From Verrucomicrobiota bacterium (GTDB lineage: Bacteria > Verrucomicrobiota > Verrucomicrobiia > Verrucomicrobiales > Akkermansiaceae): 9,436 nucleotides of DNA. Made by a program: the position numbers and the translations under genes. Below are positions 1 to 7,647 of this stretch, one piece after another; the stretch's first letter is position 1; each line of letters begins with the position of its first letter. The notes under the pieces were generated by a model. The model had not been told where the DNA came from, ran no database searches, and saw only the letters and a list, made by a program, of their open reading frames with translations. Location: the NCBI GenBank assembly GCA_026397695.1, contig JAPLUJ010000406.1, forward strand, positions 1 through 9,436. The letters run 5' to 3'.

Positions 1-1046
1 GGTTTTTGCAGGCCCATGCCACGCATTTTTTCATCCATCTGAAACGGTTTGGTGGTGTCCCATCGATAGACCGGAAACTCCCGCCACTTGTCGGGAAACG
101 GCGTCTGCGAAACATCGATCGACGGCAAACCGGAAATTTCTATCAGACGGAAATCCGGCTGTGCGCGGAATGCGACGAGTTGTTCGGCCACCGCCGGTTT
201 CACGCCCGCCGCGTAGGCAATCTGCTCCGGATTATCCATCCGGTAAGCTGATAGATGTAGTGTCCATTTGCCCGCGCGGACCTGGGCTTTCATCAGTCCC
301 GCGTCATCCACCGCGACTGGTATCGGGCTGTCCACCGAAGCCAATTTCCAACCCACGGGCAAAATAATGCCGAGTGCTTCCTCGCGGCTTTTTCCCGCCA
401 CGATCAACTCCAGATCGGTATGCAGCCACAGCGGGATACCGTCCTCGATGAGCGAGTTCATCTTGAGTGCCAGAAAATCCTTGTCGGTCTGTTCGGTGGA
501 GGCATCGCGCTTCAACCACAGAAACCCCTGCGCGTCCCACACCGGGGACTCGATCGCCTGGCCATCCAATGTTAGTGTTAGAATGCCGATTTCCGCAGGC
601 ATTGCGATTCGTTGCGGGATGCTTTTCCAACGGTAGACGCCTGTTAGATCGTAGCGCCCGGCCACCAGTTTCACGGCGGGTCGTCCCTCGTGTTCCACCA
701 CCGGCACCACAGCACCGTTGGCCGTGACATTGATCGGCCACAGCTCGCCATCGCCGGGTAAAGGCACCCAGGTCCCGCTGAAAACCGCCACCGCGAAGCC
801 AAAGCGCCCGCCCGCGCCATCCACCTTCAAGGCCAGCCGTGATGGCCACAGGCGCAGCGCTTGTTTGGGATCGTGGTAAGGCGTTGGGCTATCCAGATCG
901 CGTTCATCCCAGAGTGCCCAGCCGGTCCAGGGTTTCAGAGAATCGGGAATCTCCCGGGCTGTTTCCGCCGGGGCGGCGGCGGTCAATGCTGGAGCTAACA
1001 GCCCGACCATCGCGGTCAAGGGCGCAAACCAGATGTGGGATTTCAT
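1..1046 (-). CDS. Large secreted protein of unknown function, N-terminal part (runs off left edge)
   Basis: Reading the minus strand from the ATG at 1046 gives 348 codons without a stop, continuing past position 1. The first ~25 residues form a typical signal peptide: MKSH, a hydrophobic core (FAPLTAMVGLLAPAL), then TAAA-PAE as a likely signal peptidase I site, so the product is probably exported. The mature start has PWTGWALWDERD, then WPSRLALKVD, TWVPLPGDGELWP and RYDLTGVYRWKSIP, a pattern that looks like repeated beta-sandwich segments rather than an enzyme core. I recall similar openings in very large uncharacterised envelope proteins, but cannot assign a family from sequence alone. Start choice: the signal peptide fits only this ATG; an AGGAAG lies about 14 nt upstream, a weak ribosome binding site. 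The gene is transcribed away from the lexA-like operon. Existence is near certain; function is unknown. Confidence 0.85.
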   Translation of the reverse strand, partial: MKSHIWFAPLTAMVGLLAPALTAAAPAETAREIPDSLKPWTGWALWDERDLDSPTPYHDPKQALRLWPSRLALKVDGAGGRFGFAVAVFSGTWVPLPGDGELWPINVTANGAVVPVVEHEGRPAVKLVAGRYDLTGVYRWKSIPQRIAMPAEIGILTLTLDGQAIESPVWDAQGFLWLKRDASTEQTDKDFLALKMNSLIEDGIPLWLHTDLELIVAGKSREEALGIILPVGWKLASVDSPIPVAVDDAGLMKAQVRAGKWTLHLSAYRMDNPEQIAYAAGVKPAVAEQLVAFRAQPDFRLIEISGLPSIDVSQTPFPDKWREFPVYRWDTTKPFQMDEKMRGMGLQK

Positions 1047-1277
1047 GGCGTGTGGGCGGCTTCCTGCCGCATCCCGAGTCAGCCATAACCTGCCGGCCTA
1101 CGCCAGCAGAAACAGGCGGTACCGGTGCCGACGCTAGGGCCGCCCGGCCCGCAGGCCGGACGACATCCCCCAATGATCCGGGCCAGCGCAATGAACGCAT
1201 CCTATTCCTCGGGATTGGGGTTTCATTGGTTTCGGTTTGCGAGCGCCATGCCCGTCTTTCAGACGATTGAAGGAAAT
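1047..1277. other. Divergent intergenic region with GC-rich hairpin
   Basis: This gap separates the minus-strand secreted-protein gene from the lexA-like operon and must hold the 5' control region of the former. It contains a perfect inverted repeat, CCGGCC-CGCA-GGCCGG at 1144-1159 (6-bp arms, 4-nt loop). No U-run follows on either strand, so it is not a classical intrinsic terminator. Short frames crossing the region on both strands have no recognisable product. I see no convincing -35/-10 pair for the minus-strand gene. Confidence 0.5.
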
Positions 1278-1313
1278 TTGATTTTCTTGCTTGCATGCCG
1301 TATTTATTTACGG
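1278..1313 (+). promoter_or_regulatory. Candidate promoter and operator of the lexA-like operon
   Basis: TTGATT at 1278-1283 and TATTTA at 1301-1306 are separated by exactly 17 nt, a sigma-70-like layout with a weak -10. Overlapping the -10 is the imperfect palindrome CCGTATTTATTTACGG (1298-1313; CCGTA/TACGG arms), a plausible repressor site. Transcription would start near 1313, which favours the ATG at 1328 over the in-frame ATG at 1295. A second palindrome, GTTCAAGGAAC (1330-1340), straddles the start codon. It resembles the TGTTC...GAACA type of LexA box that I recall for Verrucomicrobia, but with a 3-nt rather than 4-nt spacer and within conserved codons. All assignments here are inferred from position and pattern. 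Confidence 0.35.
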
Positions 1314-1327
1314 TATCCAAGAGAAAA

Positions 1328-1957
1328 ATGTTCAAGGAACTGACGGCCCGGCAAAATCAAGTACTCCAATTCGTGGAGGACTTTCAACAGGAGAATGGCG
1401 GTTCCCCAACATTGCAGGAGATTTGTGCCCATTTTTGCTTCAGCAGTCTTTCTTCCGCACAGGAGCACCTTCGGTTGATCGAACGAAAGGGTTTTCTCTC
1501 CAGAAAGCCTCACAGTTCCCGCTCCATTCGCAGCTTGCGCCGGGACGCACGGTTCGCTTCCTTACAGATCACCTGTGTGCCATTGGTTGGAAACATCGCC
1601 GCAGGCGCCCCTACCTTCGCACTTGAAGAAGCTGAGGAGACTCTGCCGCTGCCAAAGAGTCTTTTTCGCGGAAGGAATCTCTTTGCTCTGCGAGTCCGTG
1701 GTGACAGCATGATCAAGGCAGCCATCTTTGACGGAGATATCGCCGTGTTGCGCTCCCAGGCGGATTTCACCGATGGCGACATCGCCGCCGTGGTGGTGGA
1801 TGAGGAAGCCACTTTGAAGCGGGTCTTCCGCGTTGGCAGCGGGCTAAGGCTTCATGCGGAAAATGATCTCTATCCAGACCGCGTCATCACCCCCGTGCAG
1901 ATGCAACGTTCGTGCCGTGTAGCAGGAATCCTGCTAGGAACTATTCGCCGCTTTTAG
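1328..1957 (+). CDS. lexA: LexA-family self-cleaving transcriptional repressor (S24 peptidase)
   Basis: The 209-residue product has the full LexA architecture. Residues 4-70 match the LexA winged helix-turn-helix domain: LTARQNQVLQFVEDF, a GSPTLQEI turn, then SSAQEHLRLIERKGFL as the recognition-helix region. Residues 84-209 are the S24 peptidase domain: autocleavage site Ala92-Gly93 (NIAAGAP), nucleophile Ser127 (RGDSM) and general base Lys164 (ATLKR). The cleavage-to-Ser (34) and Ser-to-Lys (37) spacings equal those of E. coli LexA, so self-cleavage should be intact. The known family role is to repress SOS genes until RecA filaments trigger cleavage. Start: the ATG at 1328 gives the normal LexA N terminus (MFKELTARQ); starting at 1295 would add 11 atypical residues. 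The stop is followed after 3 nt by the methyltransferase start, so it probably regulates that operon and itself. It could be either the cell's main LexA or an island-borne paralogue; the window cannot tell. Confidence 0.93.
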   Translation: MFKELTARQNQVLQFVEDFQQENGGSPTLQEICAHFCFSSLSSAQEHLRLIERKGFLSRKPHSSRSIRSLRRDARFASLQITCVPLVGNIAAGAPTFALEEAEETLPLPKSLFRGRNLFALRVRGDSMIKAAIFDGDIAVLRSQADFTDGDIAAVVVDEEATLKRVFRVGSGLRLHAENDLYPDRVITPVQMQRSCRVAGILLGTIRRF

Positions 1958-1960
1958 ACC

Positions 1961-4900
1961 ATGCCGGCTCCCACCCTCAGCGATGAAGCCCTGAAGCGCC
2001 TGAATTCCCTGGTGCGCCGTTTTGGCTGCCCCGAGTTGATCCCCCTGCGCCGTCCGACAAGCATCCCCGCACAAATCCAATACCTCGATTTGTTGCCGAC
2101 AGCGGAGATGCCGCAGGAGATACTCCTGCCGCAGGCGGTGGCCGAGTTTCAAGGACGGGCGGTGGTTTATTTTCTGGACGGCGATAGGCAGAGCTACCCG
2201 CGGCAACAGATTGAAGCCCTCCAGCAGCGCTTGGCGAACCGTGGTGACCATGCCGTCCTGGCGGTGGCCCTACCCGGCAATTTGACGCTATATCCTATCA
2301 ACCTGGACATTGCGGAACTACAGGACGGACGCTGGGAGACGGTGTCCGCCGTCAGTGCCGATGCCCCCTATCTGTTCCAGGGACTGGCCTGCGGCACAAA
2401 GCTGCTGGAAGGCAGCACGACCAAGGCGGACCCGGTTTTTGCGGAAATCCATCGACTCATGCTCAGGGCATCGAGAGCGCTGGCGGGCAAGGAGGGAGAG
2501 GGACCGCTGGATGGACTCACCGTGCTCTCGATGACGGGTCGCGCGCTTTTCTTCCGCTTCCTGATCGACCGAAACATCGTTCGCAAGGAGGACGTGGCGG
2601 ACATTTGTCCCGCGATCAAGGATGGCGACCTGCGCGGCGTTTTTTCGAATGCGGAACGCGCGGCCCAGACCTCCGTCTGGCTTGATGAAACCTTCAATGG
2701 AGACCTTTTGCCACTGATGGATGAAATCACGAGGGGCACGCCTTCACGCGAGCGGAAACGTCTCTATCTTCGAGCCTATGCCGAAGCTGGCGAAAAGACC
2801 GTAGACGATGTGTTCAACCATCTGGAAGCTATATTGAAGGGTTACGATGCCATCTCTGCCGGCCATGTGCAGCTAACATTTCCCGGAGCGGTGGATTGGG
2901 ATGATTTGAACTTCCGCCATATCCCGGTGGGAGTTCTCAGCCAGGTGTATGAGTCGTTCAGCCATGAGTGGGACTCGGATACCGCCCGAACGGACAGTGT
3001 GCATTACACACCGCGGAATCTCGCCAAGCTTCTTGTCGATCAGGCTCTCGCGGGTCTTGATGAACCGCATCGCGCCCGTGTGCTCGACCCTTCATGCGGG
3101 GCTGGCGTTTTTCTCGTGCTGGCGTTTCGCGAGTTGGTACGTCGGCGCTGGGAACATGATGGGAAACGCCCTGGCACCGGTATGATTCATCAAGTGCTCT
3201 ACAAGCAGCTTTGCGGCTTCGACATCAGCGAATCCGCGCTGCGGCTTTCCGCTCTTGGATTGTATATCACCGCCATCGAACTGAACGAGATTATTCGTCC
3301 GCCTTCCGCTCTGCATGTGCCGGAACCGCTCAAAAACCTCGTGCTTTTCAACCACGGTGCCAGGAATCCCACAGAAAAACATACCGGATTCATCCTCGGC
3401 AGTCTCAGCGATGATGTCAGCAAGGAGTTCGACGGCGCTTTCGATGTGGTGGTCGGAAATCCGCCCTGGACACGGCTCAAGCGGAAAGGCGAAGACGAAG
3501 AGGCCAAGGAAGCGAATCGAAAGCACAACGCTCTAATCGACAAGCAATTCACCAAGATCGGTGCCCGCGTGCTCAAAGCGGCGGGCTTAGATGAGGAATC
3601 TCGCAACTACGACTCTCCCGGTGGCGTGCCTGACATTCCCTTCATCTGGCGTGCCAAGGAATGGGTGAGGCCGGGCGGAATCATTGGGCTTGCCTTGGAT
3701 GCACGCTTGATCCTGACCCAATCAGGACCAGGGAAAATCGCTCGCGATTCGGTCTTCAAGGCCATGACCGTCACCGGCATTCTGAACGGCTCAGATCTCT
3801 CCCAGACCGACGTTTGGGCCAATCATAACATGCCTTGGATTCTGTTCTGGGCATTGAATGAAAATCCTGCGGGCACGGACTATGATTTTCATTTTCTCAC
3901 CCCTGTGCGTGAGGACACTCTTTGCCAAAAATGCCTTTTCAGACTCGACCACCAGTCCGCCTTTACGGTTACCGCGCGGTCCGTCATCGAACGCGGTTGG
4001 CTTCTCAAAGCGCTGGCGATGGGGACAATTCTGGATGTGCAGGTGCAGGACACGCTGGAGGCGGAGATTGCCATACAGTCTCAGTGGTTGCTGGACCTTC
4101 CGGTTTTTCAGCGACCAGAGGAAAAGCTACCACTCGATGGCCTCGATGCGGCGGTCACATTTGAGGATTTTTATGGCGACCGGGAACCGCACCGATCTCT
4201 CAGCCGCGAAGCCTATCGGCATCCGATGTTGCTCATCCCTATCGGTCAAGGCGAGGGACGTTCAGCAATCAAGAGCTATCGTGTGTTAGATAAAGATTAC
4301 TGCTTCCCGAAAAAGTTTCTTGGCTACTCGGCGGCTGACCATGCGGATCCTCAGCTTTCCGTGGCACTCCTGCATTTACTGATCCACAGCAGTCTGTTCC
4401 TGCACTTTTGCTTCATTCGAAGCAAGGAATATGGGGCCGGACGCCGGATAATCTACAAAGAGGATGTGGATGCCTTTCCATTCCCACGTATTGAAACCAT
4501 CAGTCCAGAGAATCGCAAGAAAGCCCTGAGGCTTGCCGATGAGATTGACCGGCGAACAGCCACCGATTGGGATGCGGTGGATCGTTTTGTCTGCAAGCTG
4601 TTTTGCATCCCACCTGATGATGCGGAGGTTATCCGCGACACCATTGAATTTGCCGCCCCATATCAGGCCACTCGGAATCGCGCAATGACACCTCCGGACC
4701 ACCGTGACCTGCTCGCTTTTGCGACAAAGATGCAAATCTCTCTCCAGCCGTTTTTCAACGTGGTGGCACAACAGGTGCGGGTTAGCGTCGTGCCAAAGGT
4801 GGATGGGGACTGGAATCCGCCATGGCGATTCGTAACGATCATGCTGGACGGAGAAGTTTTTGAACCCAAGCCGTCATTCATCTCCAAGATCATGCGAGTG

Positions 4901-5071
4901 GCCGCAGAAACATCAGCCAGTCGGGTGGTCGTTCCGGTGCCAAATGGAGGAATTGTCTTGGGACTGCTCAATCAGCGTCGTTTTTGGACCCGCAGCCGGG
5001 CACGGTTGTGTGCTCTGCACATCTCCAGAGATCATTTGGAGAAGAACTTCCCCCTGCCGAGCCGCCAATGA
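1961..5071 (+). CDS. Large N6-adenine-type DNA methyltransferase (restriction-modification M subunit)
   Basis: The 1036-residue product transfers a methyl group from S-adenosylmethionine to DNA, most likely to adenine N6. A methylase core is visible: HYTP at 348-351, as found at the start of type I/IIG methylase domains; SAM-binding motif I, VLDPSCGAG at 374-382; and catalytic motif IV, NPPW at 500-503 (VVVGNPPWTR). Residues 1-340 are a helical, partly beta region (AVVYFLDGD near 70, VLAVALPGNLTLYPINLD near 100-115) without a visible nuclease motif. Residues ~690-880 (including SKEYGAGRRIIYKEDVDAFPFP) resemble the C-terminal target-recognition part of Eco57I/type IIG-like enzymes. The last ~130 residues are unassigned. 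The start is 3 nt after the repressor stop and no clear Shine-Dalgarno precedes it, so translational coupling is likely. Its stop overlaps the next start (ATGA). The methylase call is firm; the modified base and recognition sequence are unknown. Confidence 0.92.
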   Translation: MPAPTLSDEALKRLNSLVRRFGCPELIPLRRPTSIPAQIQYLDLLPTAEMPQEILLPQAVAEFQGRAVVYFLDGDRQSYPRQQIEALQQRLANRGDHAVLAVALPGNLTLYPINLDIAELQDGRWETVSAVSADAPYLFQGLACGTKLLEGSTTKADPVFAEIHRLMLRASRALAGKEGEGPLDGLTVLSMTGRALFFRFLIDRNIVRKEDVADICPAIKDGDLRGVFSNAERAAQTSVWLDETFNGDLLPLMDEITRGTPSRERKRLYLRAYAEAGEKTVDDVFNHLEAILKGYDAISAGHVQLTFPGAVDWDDLNFRHIPVGVLSQVYESFSHEWDSDTARTDSVHYTPRNLAKLLVDQALAGLDEPHRARVLDPSCGAGVFLVLAFRELVRRRWEHDGKRPGTGMIHQVLYKQLCGFDISESALRLSALGLYITAIELNEIIRPPSALHVPEPLKNLVLFNHGARNPTEKHTGFILGSLSDDVSKEFDGAFDVVVGNPPWTRLKRKGEDEEAKEANRKHNALIDKQFTKIGARVLKAAGLDEESRNYDSPGGVPDIPFIWRAKEWVRPGGIIGLALDARLILTQSGPGKIARDSVFKAMTVTGILNGSDLSQTDVWANHNMPWILFWALNENPAGTDYDFHFLTPVREDTLCQKCLFRLDHQSAFTVTARSVIERGWLLKALAMGTILDVQVQDTLEAEIAIQSQWLLDLPVFQRPEEKLPLDGLDAAVTFEDFYGDREPHRSLSREAYRHPMLLIPIGQGEGRSAIKSYRVLDKDYCFPKKFLGYSAADHADPQLSVALLHLLIHSSLFLHFCFIRSKEYGAGRRIIYKEDVDAFPFPRIETISPENRKKALRLADEIDRRTATDWDAVDRFVCKLFCIPPDDAEVIRDTIEFAAPYQATRNRAMTPPDHRDLLAFATKMQISLQPFFNVVAQQVRVSVVPKVDGDWNPPWRFVTIMLDGEVFEPKPSFISKIMRVAAETSASRVVVPVPNGGIVLGLLNQRRFWTRSRARLCALHISRDHLEKNFPLPSRQ

Positions 5072-5799
5072 ATCCCAGGTTTTTCACCCGGCCTACACCA
5101 CGCTACAAGGTGCCCCATGATCGCATCGGGGTCCGATGGGTTCTCGTGACACATCTGGCAATCACGAGAGCCTTCGAAATGATCCGGGAGGAGGGATTTC
5201 CACTTGGAGAAGCGCTGGAGAACGACATCACGATCAAGCTGGAGAATGTGCTGAACAACCGGGTTCTGAATCGAGGGGAAGTGGCAGGATTTGACAAAGG
5301 ATTCTTCGGCAAGGTGAGGCGCGTCGAAATGGTGAACTTCGATGGGACAAAAAAGTCCAAGAAGCCAGATCTCTGCTTCGACCTTCAGCGAGAGAACCGG
5401 GTTGATTGGGACCAATTGCAGGATGCGCTCTTTGCCGAGTGCAAGCCAGTGGACAAGAAGCATCTTCTGAAAGATCATTACTGCGCTGTTGGCAAGGATT
5501 GCACCGGCATCGAACGCTTCATCATCGGCGACTATGCATGGGCAATGGAGGAAGCGCTGATGATTGGATATGTCCGTAATGGCTATCTTGTTCATCCTCA
5601 CTTGGCGGAATCACTCCAGGACAAGACAAGAAACCATAGATTGGGATCACCCACGCCAGTGGAAGCGATCGAGACGAGAACGCGCGGCGGTTCCGCCACT
5701 GTTCTATACCACACAACCCATCAGCGAGCCTTCCCATGGCAAACCGGCGGCCCAGCGACCGAGATTGTCATTTATCACTCCTGGCACGACTGCCGTTAG
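5068..5799 (+). CDS. Putative PD-(D/E)XK endonuclease, partner of the methyltransferase
   Basis: The 243-residue protein starts at the ATG that overlaps the methyltransferase stop codon (ATGA), so the two are translationally coupled. A longer in-frame start at 4984 would lie inside the methylase gene and is unlikely. The middle shows the hallmark of the PD-(D/E)XK nuclease fold: a helix with acidic residues (NDITIKLENVLNN, ~48-60), then Pro100-Asp101 in a hydrophobic strand (KPDLCFDL), and Glu124-Cys-Lys126 in the next strand (ALFAECKPVD), followed by a helical part (IERFIIGDYAWAMEEAL). The C terminus holds HTTHQRAF and EIVIYHSWHDC, histidine-rich strands of unknown role. By motif and position I infer it is the restriction component acting on DNA not protected by the upstream methylase. 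I do not recognise a named family, and a different nuclease role (for example methyl-dependent cleavage) is possible. Confidence 0.7.
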   Translation: MNPRFFTRPTPRYKVPHDRIGVRWVLVTHLAITRAFEMIREEGFPLGEALENDITIKLENVLNNRVLNRGEVAGFDKGFFGKVRRVEMVNFDGTKKSKKPDLCFDLQRENRVDWDQLQDALFAECKPVDKKHLLKDHYCAVGKDCTGIERFIIGDYAWAMEEALMIGYVRNGYLVHPHLAESLQDKTRNHRLGSPTPVEAIETRTRGGSATVLYHTTHQRAFPWQTGGPATEIVIYHSWHDCR

Positions 5800-5941
5800 G
5801 TTCTGGAGTAGCTTCATCACGCCGGATTGAAGATGATTTCGAGCTTTCGGCGTTACGTCTTAGGTGAAGTTAGGTTCTCTTTTTGCCCCCAGAAGACTAC
5901 AAGTGGAAACTTAAATAATCTTCTTCTTCCCGCCCCTCCAG

Positions 5942-5983
5942 TCCGGCCACCGGCTCTTTCAACGACCTTCACCTCAAAAACAA
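5942..5983 (+). repeat. 42-bp dispersed repeat, copy 1
   Basis: This segment, beginning TCCGGCCACCGGCTCTT and ending CACCTCAAAARCAA, matches the minus strand of 9199-9240 at 39 of 42 positions; the three differences are all transitions. Weaker similarity continues to about 5999. It contains the self-complementary CCGG-CCA-CCGG. It lies 142 nt after the nuclease gene and directly before the fucosidase remnant, so it may mark the edge of the inserted island. The 5800-5941 stretch before it has no gene that I can support; it has a 10-bp direct repeat GTTAGGTTCT (5795-5804, 5869-5878) and a pyrimidine-rich run near 5921-5938. Confidence 0.8.
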
Positions 5984-6361
5984 ATACCCAGCAGTCTACG
6001 ATACCCGTCGCTCGCCATATAACTGGATTCCCTGGAAGGGTGGCTGCACCACGCGCGCACTGCCCTCGGGTGACTCGATTGTCTATCTGCATCTCTATGA
6101 CTGGCCGGTATATCGCGAACTCCGCCTGCCGGGCCTCTCGAATCGGTTTTTTCAGCCAGACTTCTGCCGGACGGTCCAGATGTTGAAGCCGTGCAACAGG
6201 GAACCTCGTGGCTCCTGCGCCTGCCTTCCTCCCCGGGCAAGAATGTGTCGGTCGTCAAGTTGGTCGTGAAAGGCTCTCCCGCCATCAGGCATCCGGCCAT
6301 CGAACCTGAAGTTCGCCGCTCCGTGAAATTCCAGCTTTGCCAATGCTGGGATCTGCGTTAG
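5984..6361 (+). pseudogene. Frameshifted C-terminal remnant of a GH29 alpha-L-fucosidase-like gene
   Basis: Translation from about 5984 gives YPAVYDTRRSPYNW, GGCTTRALPSGD, YLHLYDWPVY and RELRLPGLSN, the pattern of the C-terminal beta domain of alpha-L-fucosidases (usual form: YGTR.SPF, WGRCT, LYLHVFDWP, L.LPGL.N). After the T-run at 6147-6152 the frame breaks. The continuation (ARLLPDGPDVEAV, SWLLRLP, VSVVKLVVKGSP) is found in another frame and ends at the TAG at 6359-6361. Inserting one base before the T-run would restore a single frame, so one deletion explains it; a sequencing indel is an alternative. The catalytic domain is absent: upstream lie the repeat and the defence operon. The family's enzymes release L-fucose from glycans and are commonly exported; this fragment cannot be active. 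The GH29 assignment rests on recalled family motifs. Confidence 0.65.
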
Positions 6362-6384
6362 GCTCCGCCCTTTCCCACGATCCC

Positions 6385-7647
6385 ATGACCACCGCCGACC
6401 TCTATTCCCAGCACGTTCTTGCCACTTACGGGCGTTTTCCGCTGGTCCCGGTCCGCGGCGAGGGATGCCGCCTGTGGGACGACCAAGGGAAATGTTACCT
6501 CGATTTCTGCACCGGCATTGCCGTGTGTTCGCTCGGCCACTGCCACCCGCGGGTGGTGGCCGCCATCCGCGATCAGGCGGGCAAACTGCTGCATGTTTCC
6601 AATCTCTATCAAATCCCGCAACAGGCGCAACTGGCGGAGGAAATCATCACCCGTCATGTCCACATTCCGGGCAAGGTTTTCTTCGCCAACTCGGGTGCCG
6701 AGGCCAACGACGGGCTGATCAAATCCGCCCGCCGTTTCGGCCACCACCGCCCGCAGGCCGATGGTTCGCCGCGCTTCGAAGTCATTACGTTCCATCAGTC
6801 GTTCCATGGCAGGACGCTCGGCTCGATGTCAGCCACCGGCCAAACCAAGATCCAGGAGGGTTTCGACCCGCTGTTGCCGGGGTTCCGCTACCTGCCCTTT
6901 AACGATGGCACCGCACTCGACGCCGGGATTCTTCCGGCAACCGCCGCGGTGATGTTAGAACCGATCCAGGGCGAGGGCGGCGTGAACTGCGCCACCCCGG
7001 AATTCCTGCGGGCGGTGGCTGCCATCTGCAAAAAACACGACCTGCTTCTTCTGTTAGACGAAGTGCAGACCGGCTTCGGCCGTTGTGGCGATGCCATGGC
7101 CTGGCGCATGATCGCGCCGGAAATCCACCCCGATGGCATCTCGTGGGCCAAGGGCATGGGCGGTGGTGTGCCGATCGGTGCGTTCTGGCTCAATGACCGC
7201 GCCATTGATGATGCGGGTACTCCGCTGCCCTCGTTGATGGGGCCCGGTTCGCATGGCTCGACGTATGGGGGCAATCCGCTGGTTTGCGCCGCCGCGCTTG
7301 CCGTGCTGCAGGAAATCCGCGAGCAGGAACTCGCCACTCACGCGATCCTGATGGAAGTCCGCATTCGCGAAACCATCCGCTCGTGGAATCTCCCGGTCAT
7401 CACCGAAGTGCGTGGCCATGGCCTGCTGTTAGGTGTCCATCTCGATCCCGCCCGCATTCCAACCCCGGAGGGAAAAACCGCCGCGCTCGTCGTTGTCACG
7501 CAACTCATGGAACGCGGGCTGCTGGTCCCTCCCGCTGGACCTAACACCATCCGCCTGCTGCCCCCGCTCAATGTCACCGCAGCCGAAATCGACGAGGCGC
7601 TCGGCATTCTCAAGCTCACGCTGGAGGGACTAGGGGCTAGGGGCTAG
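6385..7647 (+). CDS. argD: Acetylornithine aminotransferase
   Basis: The 420-residue product is a class-III PLP-dependent aminotransferase of arginine synthesis: it converts N-acetylglutamate semialdehyde to N-acetylornithine using glutamate. Visible motifs are the N-terminal GRFPLVPVRGEG and LDFCTGIAV, the cofactor phosphate-binding SGAEAN (103-108), the FHGRTLG stretch (~140-146), EPIQGEGG (192-199), DEVQTGFGR with Asp225 contacting the pyridine nitrogen, and WAKGMGGG with Lys256 as the Schiff-base lysine. Length is slightly above the usual ~400. The start at 6385 gives the normal ArgD beginning; the in-frame ATG at 6337 would overlap the fucosidase remnant and add 16 atypical residues. The last five residues (LGARG) and the TAG stop are encoded by the CTAGGGG heptamer array, so the repeat has become the end of the gene. 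argF lies downstream on the same strand, with the four-helix-bundle cassette between them. Confidence 0.95.
   Translation: MTTADLYSQHVLATYGRFPLVPVRGEGCRLWDDQGKCYLDFCTGIAVCSLGHCHPRVVAAIRDQAGKLLHVSNLYQIPQQAQLAEEIITRHVHIPGKVFFANSGAEANDGLIKSARRFGHHRPQADGSPRFEVITFHQSFHGRTLGSMSATGQTKIQEGFDPLLPGFRYLPFNDGTALDAGILPATAAVMLEPIQGEGGVNCATPEFLRAVAAICKKHDLLLLLDEVQTGFGRCGDAMAWRMIAPEIHPDGISWAKGMGGGVPIGAFWLNDRAIDDAGTPLPSLMGPGSHGSTYGGNPLVCAAALAVLQEIREQELATHAILMEVRIRETIRSWNLPVITEVRGHGLLLGVHLDPARIPTPEGKTAALVVVTQLMERGLLVPPAGPNTIRLLPPLNVTAAEIDEALGILKLTLEGLGARG

Noticed and set aside
304..849. 181-codon minus-strand frame
   Set aside because: It overlaps the signal-peptide-bearing frame on the same strand and has arginine/glycine-rich, featureless sequence; it is an out-of-frame shadow.
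904..1335. 143-codon minus-strand frame across the intergenic region
   Set aside because: It crosses the lexA-like promoter and overlaps the secreted-protein start in another frame, with no recognisable product.
1961..3000. Fused N-terminal nuclease domain in the methyltransferase (type IIG layout)
   Set aside because: No PD-(D/E)XK or HNH motif is visible in the first ~340 residues; the nuclease motif is in the separate downstream gene.
5819..5853. ACGCCG...CGGCGT inverted repeat as terminator of the nuclease operon
   Set aside because: The 23-nt loop is too long for 6-bp arms and no adjacent U-run follows, so intrinsic termination is not supported.
5827..6186. 119-codon plus-strand frame after the nuclease gene
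   Set aside because: It is out of frame with the fucosidase-like translation, crosses the dispersed repeat, and has serine/arginine/proline-rich noise composition.
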